Source: Desulfobacteraceae bacterium (GTDB lineage Bacteria; Desulfobacterota; Desulfobacteria; Desulfobacterales; Desulfosalsimonadaceae). Taken from it: 8,367 nt of DNA. The DNA lies in the NCBI GenBank assembly GCA_024636355.1, contig JAGXHH010000101.1, positions 1-8,367 of the forward strand, read 5' to 3'. The position numbers and the translations under genes were made by a program. Below, piece after piece: positions 1 to 6,594 of the stretch; the first letter of the stretch is position 1, and each line of letters begins with the position of its first letter. Under the pieces are notes generated by a model that worked only from the letters and a program-made list of their open reading frames with translations, had not been told where the DNA came from and did not search any database.

Positions 1-1406
1 CCGCGCAATTCGTCCAGGCAATTGTAATCTCTCAGATGTCCCTTTAAATCATCGGAAAAAAACGTTTTGATCCGTTTGGTATTGTTCCAGCGGATCAGGT
101 GTGAAAACAGCGGATCATCCGGCGTATCGATTCCCTGCCGGAAAAAATTGATCACCGATTGTTTCATCGAAGGATTCTTAAAAATGTCCGGATAAATCGT
201 CGAGAGCAGTTCCGGACGAATCCTGGAATTCGGCTGGCGAGCCCAGAATCGACGGATCAGTGCTTCTTTGAAGATGTCATATCCCCCAAAAACTTCATCC
301 GCCCCTTCTCCGGTCAGAACGACTTTCAACCCGCTATCCGATACAGTTCTGGACAGCAGGAACATCGGTACGGGCGCAGTTCTTAGAACCGGCTTTTCAG
401 AATGCCAGATCATTGCTTCGAAACCGTCGGCAATATCCTTATTCGAGACGAGCAATTCCCGGTGGGCCACGTTTAGAAAATTTGTCATTTGACCCTGATG
501 GACACTTTCGTCAAAATCGGTTTCCTCGAAGCGCATCCCGAAGGTCTGTACGTCTTTGTTGAAATGTCTGGCTATCACCGCCGTGATCCCGGAAGAATCA
601 AGCCCGCCGCTTAAATACGAGCCGACCGGTACATCGGCGATCAGGCGGATTTTTACAGCGTCGAAAAGCATGGGGCGGACTTGCTCACAAATTTCCGAGG
701 GGGTAAGATCGAGGTGTTCATCTCTTGGAAGCAGAGGGAAATCCCAGTATTTCCTCATCTCGAAATTTTCCCTGGAAATTCGCAGCCAATGGCCCGGGGG
801 CAGTTCGTGAATGTTTTCGAACGCCGTGCGGTTCGGCAGTGTCGTCCAGAAGGTGAAAATTTGGTCCAGGGCAAAGGGGTCGATTTTACCGTCAAATTTG
901 CCAGACGCGAACAGGGATTTTATTTCGGATGCAAAGTAAAGCGCACCGTTTGCTATGGCATAGTGAAGCGGCCGGATACCCACCCGGTCTCTTGCCAGAA
1001 ACAGCTCTTTTTTGCGAGTGTCCCAGATGGCAAAGGCGAACTGGCCGTTTAACCTCTGCAGGCAATCGGCGCCGTATTGTTCATAGAGGTGAAGGACAAC
1101 TTCCGTATCGGTGGCCGTATAAAATCGATGCCCCGTCCTGCACAGATCCTGTTTTAATTCCTGAAAATTGAAAATCTCACCATTATAGACGATCCACAGG
1201 GTTTTATCACCATTGTGAATCGGCTGGGTTCCGTTCCGGATATCGATGATACTCAGGCGCATGCTGCCCATTCCGATCCGGTCGTCCATGAAAATGCCCC
1301 ATTCATCAGGACCTCTGTGACGGATCACCCGGTTCATTCGATTCAGCATCTGCATGGAAACCCGGTCGTGCCCCTCGAAATTGAAAACCCCAGTTATGCC
1401 ACACAT
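1..1406 (-). CDS. asnB: AsnB-type asparagine synthase (glutamine-hydrolysing), 3' end missing
   Basis: Glutamine-dependent amidotransferase of the asparagine synthase B family: an N-terminal class II glutaminase releases ammonia, which a C-terminal ATP-dependent synthetase domain uses to amidate an AMP-activated carboxylate. The start codon at 1404-1406 gives MCGITGVFNF, so Cys2, the glutaminase nucleophile, follows Met directly. RHRGPDE lies at residues 29-35 and YNGEIFN at about 74-80. The ATP-pyrophosphatase loop SGGLDSS is at 266-272 and GEGADE at 366-371. All catalytic signatures look intact. 468 codons are present; family members of this type are about 600-650 residues, so the last part of the synthetase domain lies outside the window. 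It is the third gene of a leftward operon, 20 bases after the acyl carrier protein, with only a weak ribosome site. In polysaccharide or exosortase-type loci such AsnB copies probably amidate a sugar acid or carrier-bound acid rather than make free asparagine. The family call is firm; the substrate is unknown. Confidence 0.95.
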   Translation of the reverse strand, partial: MCGITGVFNFEGHDRVSMQMLNRMNRVIRHRGPDEWGIFMDDRIGMGSMRLSIIDIRNGTQPIHNGDKTLWIVYNGEIFNFQELKQDLCRTGHRFYTATDTEVVLHLYEQYGADCLQRLNGQFAFAIWDTRKKELFLARDRVGIRPLHYAIANGALYFASEIKSLFASGKFDGKIDPFALDQIFTFWTTLPNRTAFENIHELPPGHWLRISRENFEMRKYWDFPLLPRDEHLDLTPSEICEQVRPMLFDAVKIRLIADVPVGSYLSGGLDSSGITAVIARHFNKDVQTFGMRFEETDFDESVHQGQMTNFLNVAHRELLVSNKDIADGFEAMIWHSEKPVLRTAPVPMFLLSRTVSDSGLKVVLTGEGADEVFGGYDIFKEALIRRFWARQPNSRIRPELLSTIYPDIFKNPSMKQSVINFFRQGIDTPDDPLFSHLIRWNNTKRIKTFFSDDLKGHLRDYNCLDELR

Positions 1407-1426
1407 TGTATATTAAAAGTTTCCGA

Positions 1427-1717
1427 TTATATTTTGCGTTTTAAAAAGGAATTGACATTTTCCAGGCTGTCAAGATTTTCCGGAATCAGTTCGTCATCCA
1501 GAATTTTTATTCGGTAGGTTGCTTCCAGAAAGGCAACGAGTTCCATGATGCCGGTGGAATCGATAATGCCGTTTTCCAGAAAGGAAGTGTGGTTTTCAAG
1601 ATTATTGTCTTCACCAAAAAGAAAGTTGTCGACAATGAAATCCCGGACGGTTTCCATATTGTCCAGTTTCGCATTCACGTGTTCCGGTTCTGTGCTCTTG
1701 ATGTTATCGTAACTCAT
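1427..1717 (-). CDS. Acyl carrier protein
   Basis: A 96-residue, acidic phosphopantetheine carrier protein that would hold an acyl or aminoacyl group as a thioester for a partner enzyme in the cytoplasm. The attachment motif is DSTG at residues 53-56, with Ser54 the expected 4'-phosphopantetheine site; classic fatty-acid ACPs have DSLE/DSLD, so this is a specialised type. Predicted helices flank it (METVRDFIVDNF before, IMELVAFLEATY after). The open frame extends upstream to 1795, but the start at 1715-1717 (MSYDNIKS) is chosen because AAAGGACG lies at normal Shine-Dalgarno distance and the longer version would overlap the preceding gene. It sits 25 bases after the acyltransferase stop and 20 bases before the asparagine synthase start, so all three are probably co-transcribed. 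No acyl-AMP ligase to load it is visible here. Similar ACPs occur next to asparagine synthases in exosortase-linked and exopolysaccharide clusters; the loaded substrate cannot be told from sequence. Confidence 0.88.
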   Translation of the reverse strand: MSYDNIKSTEPEHVNAKLDNMETVRDFIVDNFLFGEDNNLENHTSFLENGIIDSTGIMELVAFLEATYRIKILDDELIPENLDSLENVNSFLKRKI

Positions 1718-1742
1718 GTAAATCGTCCTTTGGCATTCTTTT

Positions 1743-2303
1743 TTATTCAGTTGTCTTTTTTTTTGAAATGGGTCGCAGTCCCCGGATAAAGGCATGATAC
1801 GAGGAATTGTGTGTCAGGGGTACGGTAATTCTGGCTATTGGTTCGGCTTTAGGCGGCCCGAAGAACGTATCGGGGGGGATGTTCCTGGAGATGACCGATC
1901 CTGCCTGGACAACGGCGCCGTCCCCGATCCGTACGTTCGGCAAAATAACGCAGTGGGGTCCGATAAATACATTGTCGCCGATATGAACCGGACCAACATG
2001 CTGATGTGACCGTTTCGGTCCCCAGTAAAAATGGGTGAATATCGACGACCGCAGCCCGATGCTGGAGTTGTCGCCAATGGTGACGGAATCCGGATGGATT
2101 TCATCGATATAGACAAAAAGACTGATCCATACGTCGGTTCCGATATGAACCCCTCTCATTCGATGGATCATCGGCCGCATTGAATATCCGCCGGGCATGA
2201 AAAACGCCATGCGGTGTAAAGCCCGTTGAAAGATTCCCAAAGACATGTATCCGTTTCCTTTTAAGCGTGCCCGGACTGCCTCTGTGCCTTCTGGTGATTT
2301 CAT
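1743..2303 (-). CDS. Hexapeptide-repeat (left-handed beta-helix) acyltransferase
   Basis: Acyl/acetyltransferase of the LbH (WbbJ/CapG/maltose acetyltransferase-like) superfamily. These trimeric cytoplasmic enzymes move an acetyl or acyl group from CoA or ACP to a sugar hydroxyl or amine. Hexapeptide turns are visible in GVHIGTDVWI (residues 51-60), VTIGDN (74-79) and a long block from VHIGDNVFIGPHCVIL to VRIGDGAVVQAGSVIS (106-139). Candidate catalytic histidines are His100/His102 in SHQH and His117. The C-terminal NIPPDTFFGPPKAEP segment is typical of the family. As annotated the protein has 186 residues. The start is uncertain: ATG at 2303 has AAGGG only 4 bases upstream, ATG at 2246 (MSLGIFQRAL, 167 residues) has AAGGA 9 bases upstream, and a GTG at 2348 has no ribosome site. 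I keep 2303 because the charged stretch between the first two ATGs reads like an N-terminal helix. First gene of the operon with ACP and AsnB; adjacency to an ACP hints that acyl-ACP could be the donor (inference). Confidence 0.88.
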   Translation of the reverse strand: MKSPEGTEAVRARLKGNGYMSLGIFQRALHRMAFFMPGGYSMRPMIHRMRGVHIGTDVWISLFVYIDEIHPDSVTIGDNSSIGLRSSIFTHFYWGPKRSHQHVGPVHIGDNVFIGPHCVILPNVRIGDGAVVQAGSVISRNIPPDTFFGPPKAEPIARITVPLTHNSSYHAFIRGLRPISKKKTTE

Positions 2304-2369
2304 AAGACCCTTTTTCTGAAAAATAGTTGCTGCTGTAAGAAACTCCACTCAAGGACAAATCCGGCGATA

Positions 2370-2417
2370 CGTCAAACGCAACCGGCAGTCCGTTCAAACA
2401 GCCTTGAAAACGTTCAA
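2370..2417. repeat. Three CGTTCAA-like direct repeats, 20-21 base spacing
   Basis: CGTTCAA occurs at 2411-2417 and 2391-2397, and a one-base-shorter version, CGTCAA, at 2370-2375. The steps of 20 and 21 bases are about two helical turns, so all three would face the same side of the DNA. The right-hand copy also forms a short dyad, CTTGAA-AACG-TTCAAG (2403-2418). The cluster lies just upstream of the acyltransferase operon, where an operator would be expected. No protein family is recognised from the motif, and chance is possible for such short words. Confidence 0.35.
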
Positions 2418-2817
2418 GCCCTCTTTGTTGCAGCTTTGATCATGGATAAAAATTAATGATGATTTCTTGTGAACGCAAACTACTGTAGATCTTTTTTTAA
2501 AATTATTGATCCGGGGGTTTGGGGTTAATGTTGACCGGAGATCCCGTCAGATCGTCACTGTAAAGTCGAAGTAAAAAATATCCCCTGTATTAAGAGGCTT
2601 AAAACCGGGTCACTGCGGGGGCAGGGACTTGATCTTGCTACGGAAATTGGAAAAATTAGCCATTTGTAGACGGGATAGAGTAGTAATTGGCCGATACGAA
2701 TTAATGAGCCCTTTTCCCCCGTGCCCCTTTCAATACCAGCAGAATCGCAATTATTCGATAAATGTCGGGTTGGTGTAGAGGGCTTTACGGAAAACGGATA
2801 CCGGAGTGTTCAGCCAT

Positions 2818-2846
2818 TTGAAAAAGATAATGAATTAAAATAAAAA
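2818..2846 (+). promoter_or_regulatory. Possible sigma-70 promoter of the activator gene
   Basis: TTGAAA (2818-2823) and TAAAAA (2841-2846) are separated by 17 bases and match the -35 and -10 consensus at 5 of 6 and 4 of 6 positions. Transcription would begin near 2853, about 50 bases before the start codon at 2904. The region is AT-rich, so such matches arise easily by chance; this is a candidate only. Confidence 0.25.
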
Positions 2847-2903
2847 GTGTGATAAATTTCTTCTGTTTATATATGGTTTGGTTTATTTTAAAAAAGATTA
2901 CAT

Positions 2904-4421
2904 ATGAATCCAGTCACCGAGAAAAAAGAATTATCCATCGATCACTTGAAAGACATTTCCTCATGGGTGTCCTCCGTCCATGATCTCAACCAGCTCCTGG
3001 AGCTCATACTCGAATCCGGAACCCGCATTATGCGGGCAAAAGCCAGTTCCCTGCTTTTTCTCGATCTCAAGAAAAAGAAACTGTATTTCAAAGTCGCCAC
3101 CGGCTTGAAAAAAGATGAGATAAAGCAGTTTGAAATCAAGCTGGGGCAGGGTATTGCCGGTTATGTAGCGGAAACGGGAGAGCCACTTCTCATAGGGGAT
3201 GTGGCAAAAGACAAACGCTGGTATCGGACCATCAGTGACAAAATCGGGTTTAAAACCCGTTCGATCGTCTGCGCCCCGATGAAGGTCGGTGGAGAGGTGA
3301 TCGGCGTCATTGAATTTATCAACAAAGCGGAAGGCGAAAACTTCCAGCAGAGCGACCTCGAACTGCTTACCGTGTTTGCCGACCTGGCGGCGCTTGCCAT
3401 TGTCAATGCCCGTAAATTCCAGCTGGTGGAACGGGAAAACAAGGACCTGAAGCAGGAACTGCATTTCAATCATGAAATCATCGGAAAAAGCCAATCCATC
3501 CGCAGCGTGGTGGCCGATGCCCTGCAGGTGGCCGATTCCCAGGCAAGCACGCTGATTCTGGGAGAAAGCGGTACGGGCAAGGAACTCATGGCACGGTTGA
3601 TCCATCAGGCGAGCCCCAGAAAGGAACGCCACCTGGTGACATTAAATTGTGCCGCATTGCCGGAAACGCTGCTGGAAGACGAATTGTTCGGCCATGAAAA
3701 AGGGGCGTTTACCGGAGCCACGGGCCAGAAAATCGGTAAATTCGAACTCGCCGACGAGAGCACCATTTTTCTGGATGAAATTGCGGAAATGAGCCAGACC
3801 ATGCAGGCCAAGCTCCTCCGGGTGCTTCAGGACGGCGTGTTTTATCGCGTGGGTGGCAATGTACCGATCTCAGTCGATATCCGTGTAATGGCCGCCACAA
3901 ACCAGAACATCGTGGAAGAAATTAAGAACGGCAATTTCCGGAAAGATCTGTATTATCGGCTCAATGTGGTCGAAATTCATATGCCGCCTCTGCGGGAGCG
4001 TAAAGAGGATATTGCCCTTCTTACACGGCATTTCGTGGATCTGTTTCAGGCCGGGAAGGGATATGCGAACCTGACCATCTCCCGGGAAGCCATGGACAAG
4101 ATGATGCAGTACGATTGGCCGGGAAATGTCCGTGAACTCAAGAACGCGATCGAACGAGCGGTGGTCATGGGAAACGGCAAAGAGATCTTTCCCGAAGACC
4201 TGCCGATACTCTACGCCGAAATGCCCGTTAAGGACATTCCGGTTGGCATGACCCTGCAGGAAGCCGTCGATGAATTCAAAAAACGCTTCATAGTGGCCAA
4301 CCTGAAAAACACGGGCGGCAATCAAAGCAAGGCCGCAACCATCATGGGCATTCAACGAACCTATCTTTCCCGCCTCGTTTCCAAATACGGCATCAAGAAA
4401 TTAATCGGAAGGCCGGACTGA
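2904..4421 (+). CDS. Sigma-54-dependent activator, GAF-AAA+-Fis HTH
   Basis: Bacterial enhancer-binding protein (505 residues) that remodels the RNA polymerase-sigma-54 closed complex using ATP. Domain order: an N-terminal GAF domain (about 25-170), a helical linker rich in charge (171-190), a complete AAA+ domain (about 192-430) and a Fis-type helix-turn-helix at the C terminus (about 448-500, recognition part GGNQSKAATIMGIQRTYLSR). Key residues are all present: Walker A GESGTGKE (220-227), the sigma-54 contact loop GAFTGA (267-272), Walker B TIFLDEIAE with D291/E292 (287-295), arginine-finger region FRKDLYYRLN (345-354) and sensor II WPGNVREL (405-412). There is no phosphoacceptor receiver domain, so it should sense a small ligand or redox state through GAF, like NorR, FhlA or NifA in architecture; the ligand is unknown. 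The start codon lacks a clear Shine-Dalgarno. A near-perfect sigma-54 promoter lies about 280 bases after its stop, before the next gene, which is the obvious candidate target. Confidence 0.96.
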   Translation: MNPVTEKKELSIDHLKDISSWVSSVHDLNQLLELILESGTRIMRAKASSLLFLDLKKKKLYFKVATGLKKDEIKQFEIKLGQGIAGYVAETGEPLLIGDVAKDKRWYRTISDKIGFKTRSIVCAPMKVGGEVIGVIEFINKAEGENFQQSDLELLTVFADLAALAIVNARKFQLVERENKDLKQELHFNHEIIGKSQSIRSVVADALQVADSQASTLILGESGTGKELMARLIHQASPRKERHLVTLNCAALPETLLEDELFGHEKGAFTGATGQKIGKFELADESTIFLDEIAEMSQTMQAKLLRVLQDGVFYRVGGNVPISVDIRVMAATNQNIVEEIKNGNFRKDLYYRLNVVEIHMPPLRERKEDIALLTRHFVDLFQAGKGYANLTISREAMDKMMQYDWPGNVRELKNAIERAVVMGNGKEIFPEDLPILYAEMPVKDIPVGMTLQEAVDEFKKRFIVANLKNTGGNQSKAATIMGIQRTYLSRLVSKYGIKKLIGRPD

Positions 4422-4463
4422 TTTCCGCCTGTTGATTACGGGCAGAGAAGTCAGGATTTTTTT
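4418..4463 (+). terminator. Possible rho-independent terminator after the activator gene
   Basis: A two-part stem can form right at the stop codon: CTGAT (4418-4422) with GTCAG (4450-4454), and inside it GCCTG (4427-4431) with CGGGC (4439-4443), each with one G-U pair. It is followed within two bases by a T7 run (4457-4463). The stem is interrupted by internal loops, so it would be a weak terminator. Confidence 0.35.
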
Positions 4464-4610
4464 AGACCCTTACATCTGAGCCGAACCGAAGGCGATTTCT
4501 GAATTCCGGATCACGACTCCTCTTTTTTTGTACATATGGTTTTGTATACATCTGTTTACTCCGCCATACACGACCATTTGAATTTACCATTTCTTCTTTG
4601 CAAAATTTCC

Positions 4611-4654
4611 CGGTTCTCCTCGCCCGGATCATAGAGCGGGGGGATGCAGAACCG
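4611..4654. repeat. Inverted repeat CGGTTCT/AGAACCG, candidate enhancer or hairpin
   Basis: CGGTTCT (4611-4617) is perfectly repeated inverted as AGAACCG (4648-4654), with a smaller CCCG/CGGG pair nested inside (4623-4626 and 4637-4640) and ATTTTC following. Its centre is about 94 bases upstream of the transcription start predicted from the sigma-54 promoter, inside the usual 80-200 base range for activator binding. It could be the binding site of the neighbouring activator or a weak second terminator. A 7-base repeat with a 30-base spacer is not rare by chance. Confidence 0.3.
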
Positions 4655-4698
4655 ATTTTCACCACGTCCAGAACACTTGCCTCGGTAGTCGTCAAATT

Positions 4699-4715
4699 CT
4701 GGCATCTTATTTGCA
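4699..4715 (+). promoter_or_regulatory. Sigma-54 (-24/-12) promoter
   Basis: The sequence CTGGCAT-CTTAT-TTGCA matches the sigma-54 consensus YTGGCAC-N5-TTGCW at every position except the last base of the -24 box. The essential GG (4701-4702) and GC (4713-4714) doublets have the required 10-base spacing. Transcription would start near 4726, leaving a leader of about 88 bases to the beta-helix start codon. Ten exactly matching bases at fixed spacing are very unlikely by chance in 392 bases. The adjacent gene encodes the type of activator such a promoter needs. Confidence 0.78.
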
Positions 4716-4813
4716 GCCATGTATTGCATGCCATTATCATATTTCAGAACTATATACCTTCGAACGATCAGAAATGTATCAATAGATTTTAAAACAAAAT
4801 ATAAGGCGAAATT

Positions 4814-6490
4814 ATGTTTATTTCAGTCGGCTTGAAATCTGCTAAAATTTGTTGCTGTGCGCTCGCGGTTATGCTGTTGATGACCATCACGGTATGTGCG
4901 CAAACTTACTATGTGGATGCAAACGGCAGCAATGCCGGCGACGGTTCATCGGCTAAACCATGGGCCTCACTGTCATACGCATGTTCACGGGCGGTTTCCT
5001 CCGGTGACATTATCCGCGTGAACGCCGGCAACTATACGGACAACAATCCATGCTACCTTGCTATCGGAATTTCTATTCGGGGCGCCGGCAGTGATCGGGT
5101 CACCATCAACACCAGCGCCAGCCCCTTTATACGGGCCGAGTCATCCGTGCCGGTAAAAGACGGCAACAATGAGATTTCAGGAATAAAGTTCGATGGCAAT
5201 GACCGGTCGGCAACGGTAATCCTTTCACGGGGGAGAAATAATCAGAAGTTTCATGATTGTGTTTTTGAAGACTTCACGGGAAGAGGCGTGATGATTTACG
5301 GCCGGTATGGTCTCGATGACAATTCAGGGGAATTCTGGCGGGATAATTGCTCGTCGTCGACATCGGCAGCCGGCACCTGGTGCTACAACGATCCGTCCTT
5401 AAGTGTAGAGCCAAAGGCTACCGATTGGGCGTGGGGAGTGGCTGTCTACAATAACACATTCAACGACTGTAAGATTTTCCCAAGCGTGGTTGCGGGGGCG
5501 AAAATCCACGACAATGTCTTTAATAATGACGGTACTTATGGTCCCAGGCGATCGGCCATCGGCCACACGGCGTACTGGTTCGACGGGGTGGAAATTTACA
5601 ACAACGATATCCGGATCGGAGCCCAGGGCTGGTCGGTTATCGCCATTGAAATGTGGGAAATCAAAAACAATTCGAAATTCTACAACAATACCTCCGATTC
5701 CTGGTTCAGTCTGCGGGGCAGCACCCACGGTCTGGATGACGGCTACACGGCCAATTATGAAATTTTCAACAACACCTTTGCCGCAAGTTACTATCCACCC
5801 GATCCCCAGAGTGCGATCGAGGTGATGTCAGACGTCCAGGGGGCCGAAATTTACAACAATTATTTCTACGGCTCCGCCTGGGGTTATGGAGTGGCAATAT
5901 GGGGGGCTGATTCCGGGGGGAAAAAAAGCGGTGTCGATGTGCTCCGGAACATTACGATACGGAACAATGTCTTTCATAAGCTTAGCAACGGCGGAAGCCT
6001 TGGCGGAGTACACGCCAGTTCCAACCAGGCCAATACCCTTGTCGAAAACATCCGGATCTACAACAACGTCTTTGACGCCAACCGCCAGGCGATCAACCTG
6101 GGAGACGGGCCCGGTACGATACGCAACATCTTCATAAAAAATAACGTATTCACCAATCAGACCGACAAGGCGATCGTCACGAACGGTTCGGGCATGGGTT
6201 CGGTTTACATCGACCATAACCTGAGCAGCGGCAACAATACCTGGTTGGGCGACTGGGCCGGTGCAATTTCGGAAAGCAACACCCTCCGGGCTGCCGCAGA
6301 ATTTCAGAAAACGGGCGACCGGCCGACCCCCTTCTACCTGCCGACCGGAGGCGATGCGAATCTGGTCGATGCGGGCGTCGATGTGGGGCTTTCGTTTTCC
6401 GGAACCGCACCCGATCTGGGCGCATTCGAATGGAACCTCAATACTTTGCCGCTACCTGCGCCACGCGGTCTTTTTTTCAGCGACAATTAA
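4814..6490 (+). CDS. Secreted right-handed parallel beta-helix protein
   Basis: Exported protein of 558 residues with a pectate-lyase-like (DUF1565/NosD-style) right-handed beta-helix, a fold used to bind, cleave or epimerise polysaccharides. A signal peptide covers residues 1-29: Lys9/Lys11, a hydrophobic core, then VCA-Q as a likely signal peptidase I site; it lacks a proper lipobox. The mature start YYVDANGSNAGDGSSAKPW (32-50) is the usual opening of this family. At least ten coils carry an Asn-ladder motif of the type IYNNxF: YNNTF (212-216), HDNVF (232-236), IYNND (261-265), FYNN, IFNNTF (318-322), IYNNYF (346-351), RNNVF (383-387), IYNNVF (415-420) and KNNVF (442-446), then IDHN. The domain closes with APDLGAFEW (532-540), the common family ending. 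Cys179 and Cys190 could form a disulphide in an inserted loop. No catalytic residues are assigned, so enzyme or structural role is open. No PEP-CTERM or other sorting tail is seen. Expression is probably sigma-54 dependent. Confidence 0.9.
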   Translation: MFISVGLKSAKICCCALAVMLLMTITVCAQTYYVDANGSNAGDGSSAKPWASLSYACSRAVSSGDIIRVNAGNYTDNNPCYLAIGISIRGAGSDRVTINTSASPFIRAESSVPVKDGNNEISGIKFDGNDRSATVILSRGRNNQKFHDCVFEDFTGRGVMIYGRYGLDDNSGEFWRDNCSSSTSAAGTWCYNDPSLSVEPKATDWAWGVAVYNNTFNDCKIFPSVVAGAKIHDNVFNNDGTYGPRRSAIGHTAYWFDGVEIYNNDIRIGAQGWSVIAIEMWEIKNNSKFYNNTSDSWFSLRGSTHGLDDGYTANYEIFNNTFAASYYPPDPQSAIEVMSDVQGAEIYNNYFYGSAWGYGVAIWGADSGGKKSGVDVLRNITIRNNVFHKLSNGGSLGGVHASSNQANTLVENIRIYNNVFDANRQAINLGDGPGTIRNIFIKNNVFTNQTDKAIVTNGSGMGSVYIDHNLSSGNNTWLGDWAGAISESNTLRAAAEFQKTGDRPTPFYLPTGGDANLVDAGVDVGLSFSGTAPDLGAFEWNLNTLPLPAPRGLFFSDN

Positions 6491-6496
6491 AGTTGG

Positions 6497-6543
6497 GGGC
6501 GAGCCGTGTATCGCCCTTTCCGCCCTATCAGACGTTGGGCGAT
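6497..6543. terminator. Competing hairpins between convergent genes, probable bidirectional terminator
   Basis: In the 104-base gap between the two converging stop codons, TCGCCC (6511-6516) can pair with GGGCGA just upstream (6497-6502, 8-base loop) or with GGGCGA downstream (6537-6542; one more A-T pair gives 7 base pairs with 6510 and 6543, 20-base loop). The two stems exclude each other. T tracts are short (TTT after the first stem), so termination would be modest. The placement fits a shared terminator for both genes. Confidence 0.4.
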
Positions 6544-6594
6544 TTATGAAGTAAGCCGCACATACAAATTTGCCCTGCGGACATCTTCTGCCGT

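Larger units (their letters stand above)
2304..2903. other. Intergenic region between divergent genes
   Basis: About 600 bases between the leftward acyltransferase operon and the rightward sigma-54 activator. I find no convincing coding frame, tRNA or known riboswitch. Visible items are three spaced CGTTCAA-like repeats (2370-2417), a T8 tract at about 2491-2498, G-rich patches around 2513-2524 and 2607-2626, and an AT-rich stretch (2820-2903) before the activator gene. Both operons must be transcribed from here, but no strong sigma-70 or sigma-54 promoter for the minus-strand operon could be picked out. Confidence 0.6.
4422..4813. other. Intergenic regulatory region before the beta-helix gene
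   Basis: 392 bases between the activator and the beta-helix gene. It contains a possible terminator, an inverted repeat at 4611-4654, the sigma-54 promoter at 4699-4715, and an AT-rich leader of about 88 bases ending in TAAGGCG, an adequate ribosome site 8-9 bases before ATG 4814. The word CAGAAC occurs three times (4647, 4669, 4745). A minus-strand open frame (4740-4462, 92 codons) crosses this region; it faintly resembles an excisionase-type HTH segment but is not called as a gene. Confidence 0.6.

Noticed and set aside
681..1052. Plus-strand frames opposite the asparagine synthase
   Set aside because: They lie antisense to an intact coding sequence with all AsnB motifs and show no protein family features.
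2378..2391. Minus-strand GG-N10-GC with TTGC upstream of the acyltransferase
   Set aside because: The spacing is right, but the -24 box matches only the GG doublet, so it is not supported as a sigma-54 promoter.
2623..2640. Second sigma-54-like site (GG-N10-GC with TTGCT) on the plus strand upstream of the activator gene
   Set aside because: Only GG of the -24 box and TTGCT of the -12 box match when the spacing is kept correct; the rest of TGGCAC is lost. Chance match more likely.
2961..3632. 223-codon open frame antisense to the activator gene
   Set aside because: Shadow frame of a well-supported coding gene, with no recognisable domain.
2814..4582. Word CCATTTGAA shared by the gaps before the activator (2814-2822) and before the beta-helix gene (4574-4582)
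   Set aside because: A shared 9-base word between two AT-rich gaps of this size is expected about once by chance; there is no dyad or repeated spacing.
4598..4792. 64-codon plus-strand frame (TTG start) across the sigma-54 promoter
   Set aside because: No ribosome site, no recognisable domain, and it overlaps the promoter; treated as non-coding.
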